A stretch of 64,000 nucleotides of DNA from Magnetococcales bacterium (GCA_015234115.1 JADFWP010000006.1:21439-85438), one strand, 5' to 3'; shown: positions 10,818-26,247, counted from the stretch's first letter. A program made the numbers and translations. The notes: generated by a model not told the origin, from the sequence alone.

Positions 10818-11890
10818 ATGTTCAATCGTCGTCAGGTATTGATGGGGGGAGTGGGGGGAGTGGCTTCGATGCTGCTTTGGCCCCGTTCCGGGTTGGCCAA
10901 GAAAAAAGCCAAATCCGATACATTGACCCTGCTCATCTGGCCGGATTATCTGGATCCTGGCGTGATCGAGGCCTTCGAGCAGCAGCGCGGCATGAAAGTG
11001 AAGCAGGTTTTTTTCGAAAGCGACACGGAACGGGATCAGCTTTTGGTGAAAAAAGGGGGGGACGCCTTTGATCTGATGGTGGTCAACCGGATCAATCTGC
11101 CGTTCTATGCCAGGCAGGGATGGATTGCGCCTGTGGACCGGAATCGTCTGAAAGGGTTGGACCGGATCGATCCCCGCTGGATTGCGGAACCGGACAGTGC
11201 GGCCAACCTGTGGGGCGTGCCCTATTTCTGGGGCAACATCGGCCTGGCCTATCGCGAGGATCGGCTGATTGCCCCTCCGGCGAGTTGGATGGATTTCTTC
11301 CGGCCTGCGGAGATGTTGCGTGGGCGGATTCAGGCCATGGAGTCGGATCGCGAGCTGATCGGCATGGCCTTGAAGGCACTGGGTCATTCGGTCAACAGCG
11401 AAGATGGCGCCGCCTTGTCGGCTGCCGAAACGCTGCTGATGGAACAAAAACCCCATGTCAAGAGTTTTCGTTATATCGAACTCGGTCCGGATTCGCCACT
11501 GGTGACGGGTGAGGTGTGGATGGCCATGGTCTTCAATGGGGATGCGTTGAAACTGCGGGAGCATCACGAGTCGATCCGCTATATCCAGCCGCGGGAGGGA
11601 AGTGCGTTATGGGTGGATGATCTTGCGCTGGGCAGCAATGCGAGCGGACACGAACTTGCCCTGGATTTTTTGAACTTTCTGCTTGATCCGGCCATGGCGC
11701 TGCGCAACGCCGAAGCCCTGCATTTTGCCACCCCCAACCGCGAGGCGTTGCGTCTGGCCTCGAAGGGTTATCTGGACAATGCCGCGATCTTTCCAGGCGA
11801 GGAGCTGTTGCAGCGTTCAGAAACCGTGCGACCGGTCAGCCCACGCACCCAGCGCCGCATCAACGACATCGTGGCCCGGCTGTTGAAGTG

Positions 11891-11891
<1 letters not shown>
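10818..11891 (+). CDS. periplasmic solute-binding protein, polyamine (PotD/PotF)-like
   Basis: A 357-residue type 2 periplasmic binding protein. The N-terminus ([10 protein letters not shown], then a hydrophobic stretch and a Leu-Ala site) looks like a twin-arginine signal peptide. The mature start [20 protein letters not shown] is typical of the spermidine/putrescine-binding family, as are FDLMVVN and the [11 protein letters not shown] region. No permease or ATPase gene follows. Instead its stop overlaps the start of a membrane kinase (TGATG at 11889-11893), so it most likely acts as a ligand-binding co-sensor rather than for transport. An AGGTGAG sequence supports ATG 10818 over the in-frame start at 10782. 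Ligand identity is inference. Confidence 0.87.
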
Positions 11892-14155
<2,264 letters not shown>

Positions 14156-14168
14156 AGGAATTCAACCG

Positions 14169-15317
14169 ATGAAGATTTCCCAACATGTGTTCAGGGATGG
14201 TCTGCTGGAAAGCGATGGATTGCGTACCTTGGCGGCGGTGGAGCCGAATCTGGTCCTGGTTTTTGGTTCCTGGACGAGTTTTGCCCGGCCCGGATTTCAT
14301 GCCACCTTGCGAAAAGCGTTTCCAGAGGCCCATCTGGCGGGCTGTACCACGGCGGGAGAGATCGCGGGGGAGCGGGTGTTCGATGGCGCGTGTGTGGTGA
14401 CGGCGATCCGGTTCGCCGCCACGGCGCTGAAGATCGCCAGAGCGGACATCGGCGTCATGGAAGATTCGCTGGCCATGGGAGAACGGGTGGGGAAGGCGCT
14501 GGACGGGCCGGAGTTGCGAGGAATCCTGTTGTTTTGCAAGGGGCTTGACGTCAATGGCAGCGCCGTGATCCAGGGGGTTTCCGGGGCGGTGCGCGCCGGA
14601 GTGGCGATCACCGGAGGACTTGCCGGGGATGGCGGAGCCTTTCAGCGCACCTGGGTGCTGGATGACCATGGCGTGAGCGATACCGGTCTGGTGGGCATCG
14701 GGTTTTATGGGGATGGGGTGCGGATCGGATATGGCTCCTACGGCGGGTGGGAACCCTTTGGTCCGGCGCGGCGCGTGACCCGTTGTCAGGGCAATCTGCT
14801 GTTCGAGCTGGATGGCGAGCCTGCGCTCAATGTCTACAAGCGTTATCTGGGAGATTATGCCAAGAATCTGCCGGCTTCGGGTCTGTTGTTTCCGTTCGAG
14901 ATGCTGGGCGAGGATCATGGCCGATTGGGTCTGATCCGCACCATTCTGGGGATCGACGAAGCGGCGGGCAGTCTGATTCTGGCGGGCGACATCGATCCGA
15001 ACGGTTTTCTGCGACTCATGCACGCCTCGACCGATGCTTTGGTGAATGGCGCCGAAGCCGCTGCCGAGGCCACCCGGCAGATGGTCGCCGAATGCGGGGC
15101 CGGACTGGCGATTCTGGTCAGTTGCGTGGGACGCAAGCTGGTGATGGGGGATCATGTGGATGAAGAGGTCGAAGTGGTGAGCCAGGCCCTGGCTGCCGGG
15201 ACCGTGACCACGGGGTTTTATTCCTATGGGGAGATCAGTCCCTTTTCTGCCACCACCGACTGCAAGTTGCACAACCAGACCATGACCATCACCTTTTTGG
15301 CCGAAGCAGCCGAGTGA
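14169..15317 (+). CDS. FIST domain signal-input protein
   Basis: 382 residues without a signal peptide or membrane segment. FIST_N (~25-215, with AGCTTAGEIAGE) and FIST_C (~216-365, ending GFYSYGEISP and CKLHNQTMT) are both complete. FIST proteins are cytosolic sensors thought to bind small ligands such as amino acids and to act on neighbouring kinases or cyclases. It has AAAGGAA upstream of the ATG and ends 3 bases before the next kinase gene, so the two are surely co-translated. Its paralogue at 57862-59013 has the same kinase neighbour. The ligand cannot be read from the sequence. Confidence 0.92.
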   Translation: MKISQHVFRDGLLESDGLRTLAAVEPNLVLVFGSWTSFARPGFHATLRKAFPEAHLAGCTTAGEIAGERVFDGACVVTAIRFAATALKIARADIGVMEDSLAMGERVGKALDGPELRGILLFCKGLDVNGSAVIQGVSGAVRAGVAITGGLAGDGGAFQRTWVLDDHGVSDTGLVGIGFYGDGVRIGYGSYGGWEPFGPARRVTRCQGNLLFELDGEPALNVYKRYLGDYAKNLPASGLLFPFEMLGEDHGRLGLIRTILGIDEAAGSLILAGDIDPNGFLRLMHASTDALVNGAEAAAEATRQMVAECGAGLAILVSCVGRKLVMGDHVDEEVEVVSQALAAGTVTTGFYSYGEISPFSATTDCKLHNQTMTITFLAEAAE

Positions 15318-15320
15318 CCC

Positions 15321-18771
<3,451 letters not shown>

Positions 18772-18779
<8 letters not shown>

Positions 18780-18795
18780 CGGGGATCGATCGTTT
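18772..18795 (+). terminator. possible weak intra-operon terminator
   Basis: CCCCG-taa-CGGGG forms a short hairpin whose loop is the kinase stop codon, followed by a T-rich run (TTTCTTTTATT). It sits in the 41-base gap before the HD-GYP gene and could lower downstream expression. The stem is only five pairs, so the call is tentative. Confidence 0.3.
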
Positions 18796-18820
18796 CTTTT
18801 ATTGCAATGGGGAAAATCGC

Positions 18821-19918
18821 ATGTCCGAAGAGCCGATGCCCAGGATCTTTGTGGTGGATGACACCGAGACCAACATCGACATCCTGCTGGAGACTTTGGG
18901 GGATTCCTACGAGGTCAGCGTGGCCCTGGACGGTCCCACGGCCCTGGAGGATATCCCGGAACGTCTGCCGGATCTGATTCTGCTGGATGTCATGATGCCG
19001 GAGATGGATGGTTACGAGGTGTGTCGCCGGTTGAAGCAGGATCCGCGCACCCAGGCCATTCCGTTGATTTTCGTCACGGCCAAGCAGGAGACCGAGGACG
19101 AAACCTATGGATTGGAACTGGGCGCCGTGGACTACATCACCAAGCCGTTCAGCCCGGCGGTGGTGCTGGCGCGGGTCAGGACCCATCTGCAACTGGAAAA
19201 GGCGCGGCGCGAGCTGGCCCGTTCCAACGAGGTGCTGGAGGAGCGGGTTCGTCAGCGCACTGCCGAGTTGCACATCAAGAACGCCGAGTTGGAGGAGACC
19301 CGGCTGGAGATCATCCGGCGTCTGGGCCGGGCGGCGGAATACAAGGACAACGAAACCGGTCTGCATGTCATCCGCATGAGCCACTACTCCCGGCTGCTGG
19401 CCCTGGCGGCGGGCATGGACGAGAAGTGGTGCGAAACGTTGTTTCAGGCTGCCCCCATGCACGACATCGGGAAAATCGGCATTCCGGATCTGATCCTGCT
19501 CAAGCCCGGACGGTTGAGCAACGACGAATGGAACGTGATGCGGGGTCATCCCGGGATCGGGGCCGGGATCATCGGCAAGCAGAGTTCCCCGTTGCTGGAG
19601 ACTGCCCGCATCGTGGCTTTGACCCATCACGAAAAGTGGGATGGCACCGGTTATCCTCGCGGTCTGGTGGGAGAGAACATTCCCATCGAAGGGCGGATCG
19701 TGGCCATTGCCGACGTTTTCGACGCGCTGACCACCAAACGACCCTACAAGGAGGCGTGGCCCATTCCCAGGGCGATGGAGCTGTTGCGTGAAGGGGCGGG
19801 TTATCATTTCGATCCCCGGCTGGTGCCGTTGTTCGACTCCATCCTGCCGCGCATCCTGGAGGTGCGCGAAAGCTGGAAGGAACAGGAAGAAGATGGCAAT
19901 GTGGTGGAGTTCCGTTAA
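18821..19918 (+). CDS. response regulator with HD-GYP c-di-GMP phosphodiesterase domain
   Basis: 365 residues. The receiver has Asp56 in LLDVMMPEMDGYEV. After a coiled coil the HD-GYP domain shows HDIGKIGIPD, LKPGRLSNDEW, HHEKWDGTGYP and IADVFDAL, so the metal ligands and the GYP loop are intact. It should hydrolyse cyclic di-GMP when phosphorylated or released by the preceding FIST/kinase pair. A GGGGAA site lies upstream. The last 26 bases overlap the start of the cytochrome gene in another frame, so the two are translated together. Confidence 0.94.
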   Translation: MSEEPMPRIFVVDDTETNIDILLETLGDSYEVSVALDGPTALEDIPERLPDLILLDVMMPEMDGYEVCRRLKQDPRTQAIPLIFVTAKQETEDETYGLELGAVDYITKPFSPAVVLARVRTHLQLEKARRELARSNEVLEERVRQRTAELHIKNAELEETRLEIIRRLGRAAEYKDNETGLHVIRMSHYSRLLALAAGMDEKWCETLFQAAPMHDIGKIGIPDLILLKPGRLSNDEWNVMRGHPGIGAGIIGKQSSPLLETARIVALTHHEKWDGTGYPRGLVGENIPIEGRIVAIADVFDALTTKRPYKEAWPIPRAMELLREGAGYHFDPRLVPLFDSILPRILEVRESWKEQEEDGNVVEFR

Positions 19919-20867
19919 GAGCCGGGTTGTTCTGGCCGGGGTGATCGGGTGCGGCTGGACCGGCCTGCTGGCAGCGGCGCCACTGCTCAACGAGCCGGTG
20001 TTGCCGGTTCCCGTCTGCGCGGGTGTGAATGCCGACAAGTCGTTGCTGGGCAAGCGGCTTTTTCACGATTTTCGTTTGTCGATGAACAACACCATGAGTT
20101 GCGCCACCTGTCATCCTCTGGATCAATGGGGGATGGATGGCCTGTCGCGGAATGTGCGTGCCGATGATTCGCGGGCCACGATGCACACCCCGACCGTCTA
20201 CAATGCCGCTTTCAACATCGCCCAGTTCTGGAATGGTCGCGCCATCACCCTGGAAGAGCAGGTGGATGAGGCGGTGCGGGTCGATCTCGGATCCAACTGG
20301 AATGACGTGGTGCGCAAACTCTCGTTGGATGCGGATTATCGTCAGGATTTTGCCCGTCTCTATCGGGGCGGGATTCAGGCGGTCAATATCCGCGATGCCC
20401 TTGCAACCTTCGAGAGGTCGCTGATCACGCCCAACAGCCGGTTCGACCGTTATCTGCGTGGGGAGGAGGAGGCTCTTACCCGGCAGGAAAAACAAGGCTA
20501 TGCCTTGTTCAAGGGATTGGGATGCGTTTCGTGTCATCAGGGGATCAATCTGGGGGGCAATCTGTTCCATCGTTTCGGTTTGTTGCAAAGGATCGGTCCG
20601 GAGGGAACCGATGATGAATCCGGGGAGTTGGACCGCTTTGCGTTTACCCGCAATCCGGAAGATCAGGGGGTGTTCAAGGTGCCTGGTTTGCGCAATGTGG
20701 CGCGTACCGCCCCTTATTTCCATCATGGGCAGGTGGCCACTCTGGAAGAGGCGGTGACGCTCATGGCGCGGGGGCAGTTGGGACGGCGTTTGACCATGGG
20801 GGAGCGGGATCTGCTGGTGGCTTTTCTGCGCAGCCTCGATGGCATGCCGGGCGGGGAGTGTCCATGA
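19893..20867 (+). CDS. diheme cytochrome c peroxidase / MauG family protein
   Basis: 324 residues from ATG 19893, which has GGAAG six bases upstream. A signal peptide (hydrophobic core VVLAGVIGCGWTGLL, cleavage near AAA) directs export. Two CxxCH heme sites occur: Cys70-His74 (SCATCH) and Cys211-His215 (CVSCH), with the family's surroundings (KRLFHDFRLS, TPTVYNAAFN, FWNGRA, KVPGLRNVARTAPYFHHG). Members reduce hydrogen peroxide or use similar chemistry on proteins in the periplasm. It begins inside the HD-GYP gene and its stop overlaps the next kinase start (ATGA at 20864). A periplasmic redox enzyme embedded in a signalling operon is unusual and suggests that it feeds or reports to the system. 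Confidence 0.92.
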   Translation: MAMWWSSVKSRVVLAGVIGCGWTGLLAAAPLLNEPVLPVPVCAGVNADKSLLGKRLFHDFRLSMNNTMSCATCHPLDQWGMDGLSRNVRADDSRATMHTPTVYNAAFNIAQFWNGRAITLEEQVDEAVRVDLGSNWNDVVRKLSLDADYRQDFARLYRGGIQAVNIRDALATFERSLITPNSRFDRYLRGEEEALTRQEKQGYALFKGLGCVSCHQGINLGGNLFHRFGLLQRIGPEGTDDESGELDRFAFTRNPEDQGVFKVPGLRNVARTAPYFHHGQVATLEEAVTLMARGQLGRRLTMGERDLLVAFLRSLDGMPGGECP

Positions 20868-23800
20868 AAGGGGATGCGGGGAAAGGGGGAGGGGTGGAGC
20901 TGTTGCGCTGGTTGGCGGGCATCCTGATCGCTCTGGCCATGGGGTGGATCGCGGCCCGCTCCCAGGTGGACCGGCAGCCCCATCAGCGGCTGGAGACTCT
21001 GGTCAATCAGGTGATGCAGCTTGAGGTCGGTTTCAATCAGAAACTGGTGCTGATTCGTTTTGGCAAACTCAACCACTATGACGATACCGTGGCTTATCAA
21101 CGCGAGGTGCTGGAGGCGTTGCAACAGACCCGGGATCTGGCCATCACCCTGGAAGAGGATGGCGGGAGCTACCTGGAGGCCTGGCGGCAGCAGGAACGGT
21201 TGGTGAAGGCCAAACTGGAGCGTATCGAGCGTTTCAAATCCGGGAACGCCTTGCTCAAGAACGTCATGGCGCACCTGCCCGAGGGGATCCAGGAGCGGGT
21301 CGAGGCCATGGACGCGGAGGTGGGTGGGGGGGTGTTCTCCGGGGCGGCTGAGTCTCGGCTGCTGTTGTCTTTGCTGCAAAAGATGCTGCTTTTTTCCGGG
21401 CGGTACGACCATGAAGGGGTGTTGCGTCAGATCGAAGAACATCTCGCGGCCATGGTCGATCTGCCCCGGTATGCCGGGGTGGTGGACGATGTGCGTCTGA
21501 TTCTGGTCTGGAAACCGCGCACCGATCAGTTGCTGGACGAAATTCTGAACATGCCCATGGCCGAGGGGTGGCAGCCTTTGGTCCGGGTCTCTCTGGGCCA
21601 TCTGTTGCAGCAACAGAAGGTGGCGTTGATCTATCAGGTTTTGTTGCTGGCCGCCTCCCTGATGCTGTTGGGTCTGCTGCTGCGGGTGATGTGGAGCCTC
21701 AAGGTCGCCACGACGCGCCAGCGTCGGTTGCAACAGGCGGTGGACTCCTCCGGGGACGCGATCATGACCCTGGACGGCACCGGCATCATCCAGTATGCCA
21801 ATCCAGGCTTTTTTCACACCACCGGTTGGCGGGCCAGAGAGGTTGTGGGTCGGACACTGCATGAAATCGCGGGCTATCTGAGCGAATCCGAGACCCGCGC
21901 CGGAGTGCGTCAGGCGCTGGAGGAGGGCAAATCCTGGCGGGGTCTGCTGCCGGTTCACCCCAAGCCGGGCGGGGAGCGCACCGGAGAGGAGATTTGCTGG
22001 CAACAGTTCGGTCTGACGCCGATCCGTTCCCGGCGCGGGCGTCTTGAAGGGTTCGTGATGCTTGCCCACGACATCAGCGATCTCAAGAAGACCGAAGAGC
22101 AGTTGTTGCAGGCCAAGGAGTTGGCCGAAAGCGCGGATCGCATCAAAGGGGTGGTCAACGATCTGTTGGAAATCTCCTTGCGCAGCGAATCCCTGTCGGC
22201 GCTGCTGCATCGTGCCCTGAACCGGATTCTGGCCATTCCCTGGTTGCCGATCGAACCGCGTGGCGCGGTCTTTCTGAAGGATCCAGGGGTGGACCGGCTG
22301 AATCTGGCGGCTCAGACAGGACTGGATCCGGAGTTGCAGGTCCGTTGCGCACGGGTTCCCTTTGGTACTTGTCTGTGCGGCCAGGCAGCCCAGAGCCGGG
22401 AGACGGTTTTTGCCGATCATCTCGACGAGCGGCATGTGATCCGGATCCGGAACATGGCGCCTCATGGCCATGCCTGTCTGCCGATTTTTTCTGGCGAGCG
22501 GATGCTGGGGGTGCTGAATCTTTATCTGCGGGATGGCGCCGGACGCAGTGAGATTCTGGAAGATTTTCTGGTGCTGGTGACCACGACGCTGGCGGGTCTG
22601 ATCGAACGCAAGCAGGCCGAGGAGATGCTGCACAAGCTTTATCATGCCATCGAGCAAAGCCCGGTGGCGGTGGTGATCACCGATCTGCACGGCATCATCG
22701 AATATGTCAATCCCAAGTTCACCCACAACACCGGCTATTCCCGCGAAGAGGCGATTGGCCAGCATACCCGCATGCTCAAGTCCGGCCATACCGCCAGAGA
22801 CGAGTATCAGACGCTTTGGGCATCGATCCTGGAAGGCCAGGAGTGGCATGGGGAGTTTTTGACCCGCAAGAAGGATGGCGCGCTTTTCTGGGAGTCGGCC
22901 TCGATTTCGCCGTTGCGTGTTGGGAGCGGGGAGATTACCCATTTTGTGGCCATCAAGGAGGATATCACCGAGCGCAAGGAGATCAACGATCAACTGCGTG
23001 CGGCCAAGGCAGCCGCCGAGGATGCCAATCGCGCCAAAAGCGAATTTCTGGCCAACATGAGCCACGAAATCCGCACCCCGATGAATGCCATCATCGGCAT
23101 GACCGCGCTCTGTCTGCATACCAAGGTCAACCCCAAACAGGAGAACTATCTGCGCAAGATCGAGCGGGCGGCCCACTCGTTGTTGCGGATTCTCAACGAC
23201 ATTCTGGATTTTTCCAAAATCGAGGCCGGTCGTCTGGAGATGGAGGCCGCGCCGTTCCGGATACGCGATGTGGTTGAACATCTTGCCACTCTGCTGGCGC
23301 TGCCCGCCGAGGAAAAGGGGTTGGCCTTTGCCGTCCGGGTTGCGGACGAGGTGCCGGAACATCTGGTCGGCGACGCCTTGCGGCTCGGACAGGTGTTGAT
23401 CAACCTCACCGGCAATGCGGTCAAGTTCACCGCCAGGGGCGAAGTGGTGGTTGCGGTCGGGGTGGCGCGCCGGGAGGAACAGGGGGTCGAATTGCGTTTT
23501 GCGGTGCGCGATACCGGCATCGGTCTGACGCCGGAGCAGCAGGGTCGGCTGTTTCAATCCTTTTCCCAGGCCGACAGTTCCACGACGCGGCGTTATGGTG
23601 GCACGGGATTGGGGTTGTCGATCAGCAAGCGGCTGGTGGAGATGATGCGTGGCGCTTTCGAGGTGCAAAGCGTTTTCGGGGAGGGGAGCGAATTTGCCTT
23701 TACCGCCTGGTTTGGTCTGCCGGGTGAGGAAGCGTTGGCCAAACTGGCGGCCAAGGCCGTGACCCGTCCGGTGGAGGCGTATGGTCGGATGTTGCGCGAG

Positions 23801-24859
23801 GTGGCGGGACTGCCGGTGCTGCTGGTCGAGGACAATGCCTTCAACCAGCAGGTGGCGACCGATCTGCTGGAGCTGGCCGGTCTGACGGTGCGTATCGCGG
23901 TCAATGGCGAAGAGGCGGTGCAGGCATTGGAGGATGGGCCTTATCTGGTGATTCTGATGGATCTGCAAATGCCGGTGATGGATGGCCTGGAGGCGACGCG
24001 CCGGATCCGCGCCCTGGAGGCGGGGCGTGTGGTGCCCATCGTGGCCATGACCGCCAATGTCATGTCCGGCGAGCGGGATCACTGTCTGGCCGTCGGGATG
24101 AACGACTATCTGTCCAAGCCGGTGGATGTGGATCTGCTCTTTTCCACCCTGGTGCGGCTGCTCTGTCCGGAGGGTGCCGCGCTGCTGGCCGCGCCGGTGG
24201 TGGCGGAGCAGGTTGCGGCTGATCCGGCCTCCGAGGTGCGACTGCCCGCGCTGCCGGGGATTGAACGGGATGGGGCGGTGGCCCGGTTGGGCGGCAATCG
24301 CGGGTTGTATATCAATTTGCTGTTCCGTTTTCTGGAGGGGCATCGTGCCAGCGATCAGGAGGTGCGTCAGGCTCTGGAGGCGGGCGATCCGGCTCTGGCG
24401 ATCCGGTTGTTGCACACGCTCAAGGGGGTGGCGGGCAGTATCGGGGCAACGGCCTTGCAGGCACTTTCCCTGACCATGGAGCAGGAGCTGGGACAGGGGA
24501 TCGCGCTGGAGGAGGCACGGTTGTCGGCGTTGAGCGAGGCGCTGCGGGCCGTGGTCACGGTGGTCGAGGCCGGATGCGCCACGGTGGCGCGCGCGCGACC
24601 GGAACCGCCCCCGCAGCAAAGCGATGCGGCCCCGCGTCCTGCCGCTTTGCTGGCCCTGGTGGAGGAGATGCTGCCCCATGTCCGGGAGAGCCGTCCCAGA
24701 CCCTGCCTGCCGCTGGCCACCGCGATGCTGGCCATGGGCTGGTCCGGGGAGATCGGGGCGTCGATTGCCAAGCTGGAGCAACTGCTGCGCAAATATCGGA
24801 TGAAAGAGGCCCTGGCGGCGCTTGAATCCTTGAAAGAGACCCTGGGGGCGTTGGGATGA
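20864..24859 (+). CDS. membrane hybrid histidine kinase (DAHL-like sensor-PAS-GAF-PAS-HK-REC-Hpt)
   Basis: 1331 residues from ATG 20864, with GGGGAG upstream; an in-frame GTG lies at 20858. Membrane segments at ~12-32 and ~256-279 bracket an all-helical periplasmic domain resembling DAHL sensors (LIRFGKLNHYDDTVAY region). Then PAS (~285-410), GAF (~431-580), PAS (~590-705), HisKA with His734, HATPase, one receiver with Asp1033 (VILMDLQMPVMDG), Hpt with His1184 ([10 protein letters not shown]) and the shared C-terminal module (SRPRPCLPLA, LLRKYRMKEA). It is coupled to the diheme cytochrome upstream and lies 34 bases before the flavin reductase, so it may sense the redox chain it is embedded in. 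The DAHL call is by appearance only. Confidence 0.92.
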   Translation: MKGDAGKGGGVELLRWLAGILIALAMGWIAARSQVDRQPHQRLETLVNQVMQLEVGFNQKLVLIRFGKLNHYDDTVAYQREVLEALQQTRDLAITLEEDGGSYLEAWRQQERLVKAKLERIERFKSGNALLKNVMAHLPEGIQERVEAMDAEVGGGVFSGAAESRLLLSLLQKMLLFSGRYDHEGVLRQIEEHLAAMVDLPRYAGVVDDVRLILVWKPRTDQLLDEILNMPMAEGWQPLVRVSLGHLLQQQKVALIYQVLLLAASLMLLGLLLRVMWSLKVATTRQRRLQQAVDSSGDAIMTLDGTGIIQYANPGFFHTTGWRAREVVGRTLHEIAGYLSESETRAGVRQALEEGKSWRGLLPVHPKPGGERTGEEICWQQFGLTPIRSRRGRLEGFVMLAHDISDLKKTEEQLLQAKELAESADRIKGVVNDLLEISLRSESLSALLHRALNRILAIPWLPIEPRGAVFLKDPGVDRLNLAAQTGLDPELQVRCARVPFGTCLCGQAAQSRETVFADHLDERHVIRIRNMAPHGHACLPIFSGERMLGVLNLYLRDGAGRSEILEDFLVLVTTTLAGLIERKQAEEMLHKLYHAIEQSPVAVVITDLHGIIEYVNPKFTHNTGYSREEAIGQHTRMLKSGHTARDEYQTLWASILEGQEWHGEFLTRKKDGALFWESASISPLRVGSGEITHFVAIKEDITERKEINDQLRAAKAAAEDANRAKSEFLANMSHEIRTPMNAIIGMTALCLHTKVNPKQENYLRKIERAAHSLLRILNDILDFSKIEAGRLEMEAAPFRIRDVVEHLATLLALPAEEKGLAFAVRVADEVPEHLVGDALRLGQVLINLTGNAVKFTARGEVVVAVGVARREEQGVELRFAVRDTGIGLTPEQQGRLFQSFSQADSSTTRRYGGTGLGLSISKRLVEMMRGAFEVQSVFGEGSEFAFTAWFGLPGEEALAKLAAKAVTRPVEAYGRMLREVAGLPVLLVEDNAFNQQVATDLLELAGLTVRIAVNGEEAVQALEDGPYLVILMDLQMPVMDGLEATRRIRALEAGRVVPIVAMTANVMSGERDHCLAVGMNDYLSKPVDVDLLFSTLVRLLCPEGAALLAAPVVAEQVAADPASEVRLPALPGIERDGAVARLGGNRGLYINLLFRFLEGHRASDQEVRQALEAGDPALAIRLLHTLKGVAGSIGATALQALSLTMEQELGQGIALEEARLSALSEALRAVVTVVEAGCATVARARPEPPPQQSDAAPRPAALLALVEEMLPHVRESRPRPCLPLATAMLAMGWSGEIGASIAKLEQLLRKYRMKEALAALESLKETLGALG

Positions 24860-24893
24860 CACCGGGCATGGAATGCTGCGAAGGAGATCAGAG

Positions 24894-26237
24894 GTGACCG
24901 TTGTCAAGCTTTCGGCCTGGATCGGATTGGGCATCGGGTTGCAGTTGCTGCTTTTCGCGGGTTGGGCGTTTTTGCGTCACTGGCAACGTTATCAGACGCT
25001 GAAGCAACGTCTGGACGGGTTGGAGCAGGTCGGAAAGGGGCCTGATCCGATCGAGGCCGTATCCGCACCGGTTGTTCCGGTTGTCCCGGTTGCCGCGCCC
25101 GTGGTGGCCGCCTGGGAGGGATGGCGCGAGCTGCGGGTGGGCCGCAAAATGATGGAGAGTGCGGATCGGACCATCTGTTCGTTCGAGTTGTGGCCGGTGG
25201 ATGATCGACCGCTGCCCTTCTTTTTGCCTGGGCAGTTTCTGACGTTCCGGTTGCAGATTCCGGATCCCGTGACCGGTGAGGTGCGCGAGGTCACCCGGTG
25301 TTACTCCCTGTCGGACCGGCCAGGTCTGGATCATTATCGCATTTCGGTCAAACGGGTGGCGCAGGGGGTGGCTTCCACCCATCTTCATGATCGGGTCCAG
25401 GAGGGAGACCGGCTTGCGGTGCTGGCGCCCGCGGGCCGCTTCGTGCTGCAACCGGGGGAGGCGCCCACGGTCCTGATCGCCGGCGGAATCGGCATCACCC
25501 CGCTTTTGAGCATGATTCTGACCCAGTTGGCGCAGAATCCTCATCGGGAGTTGTGGCTTTTTTACGGGGTGCGCGCGGCGGACGAGAAGATGGCCGACGG
25601 CACTCTGCGCGGCCTGGCCAGGCAGCATTCAAGCTTTCATTATTTTTCGTGTCACAGCCAACCAGGCGCCAAAGAGGTGGTTGGGCGGGATTATGACCAT
25701 GCCGGTCGCGTGGATATTACCCGGTTGCGGCTCTCCTTGCGGTTGGTGCCGTATCATTTCTATCTGTGCGGGCCTGGTGCGATGCTGGAGAGTCTGGTTC
25801 CCGCGCTTCAGGTGTGGGGTGTGCCACAGGAGCGGATCCACACCGAGAACTTCGGCGGGGTTGTGGGGGCGGATGCGGCGCCGAAATCGCAACCGGTCCA
25901 GCCGGTCCAATCGGTCCAACCGGTCCAGCCGGTCCAACCGGTCCAACCGGTCCAGCCGGTGGCTGCTGTGGTGCGGAACCGTCCGCTGATGGTTTCGTTC
26001 AGTCAGTCGGGCAAGAAGGTGCTGTGGGATGGCAGCGCCAGAACCTTGCTGGAGTGTGCCGAGAATCAGGGGATCGATCCCCCTTTCGGTTGTCGTTCCG
26101 GGGTGTGCGGAGTGTGTCAGACCCGGATCGAACAGGGAGAGGTCGAGTATGTGAAAAATCCCGATTACACCCCGGACCAGGGAACCTGCCTGCTGTGCGT
26201 TTCCCGTCCCCGGAGCGATCTGACCGTGACGGCATGA
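24894..26237 (+). CDS. membrane-anchored FAD/NAD(P)H oxidoreductase with C-terminal [2Fe-2S] ferredoxin
   Basis: 447 residues if started at GTG 24894, which has AAGGAG at proper distance; an in-frame ATG at 24873 lacks one. One N-terminal membrane helix is followed by a ferredoxin-reductase-type FAD domain (RCYSLSDRPG) and an NAD(P)-binding domain (GGIGITPLLSM). A Val-Gln-Pro repeat linker (~333-356) then joins a plant-type ferredoxin with Cys400, Cys405, Cys408 and Cys435. The likely electron path is NAD(P)H to FAD to the iron-sulfur cluster on the cytoplasmic face, then to the b- and c-type cytochromes encoded next. The fold resembles flavohemoprotein and phthalate-dioxygenase reductases, but the membrane anchor and cytochrome partners point to respiration rather than oxygenation. 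Confidence 0.9.
   Translation: MTVVKLSAWIGLGIGLQLLLFAGWAFLRHWQRYQTLKQRLDGLEQVGKGPDPIEAVSAPVVPVVPVAAPVVAAWEGWRELRVGRKMMESADRTICSFELWPVDDRPLPFFLPGQFLTFRLQIPDPVTGEVREVTRCYSLSDRPGLDHYRISVKRVAQGVASTHLHDRVQEGDRLAVLAPAGRFVLQPGEAPTVLIAGGIGITPLLSMILTQLAQNPHRELWLFYGVRAADEKMADGTLRGLARQHSSFHYFSCHSQPGAKEVVGRDYDHAGRVDITRLRLSLRLVPYHFYLCGPGAMLESLVPALQVWGVPQERIHTENFGGVVGADAAPKSQPVQPVQSVQPVQPVQPVQPVQPVAAVVRNRPLMVSFSQSGKKVLWDGSARTLLECAENQGIDPPFGCRSGVCGVCQTRIEQGEVEYVKNPDYTPDQGTCLLCVSRPRSDLTVTA
25890..25961 (+). repeat. 9-bp in-frame tandem repeat coding (Gln-Pro-Val)n
   Basis: Eight near-identical 9-base units (CAR CCG GTC type, one with TCG) in a row encode a flexible Gln-Pro-Val linker between the reductase and ferredoxin domains of the surrounding gene. 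Such a run can change length by slippage without breaking the frame. Confidence 0.9.
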
Positions 26238-26247
26238 GGAGGCTGGA

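Noticed and set aside
20723..24934. 1403-codon open frame on the minus strand
   Set aside because: It lies exactly antisense to the kinase at 20864; composition is Gln/His/Arg-rich and no domain is seen. Similar mirrors at 5660-8737, 15330-18479, 29259-32033 and 58240-61563 were rejected for the same reason.
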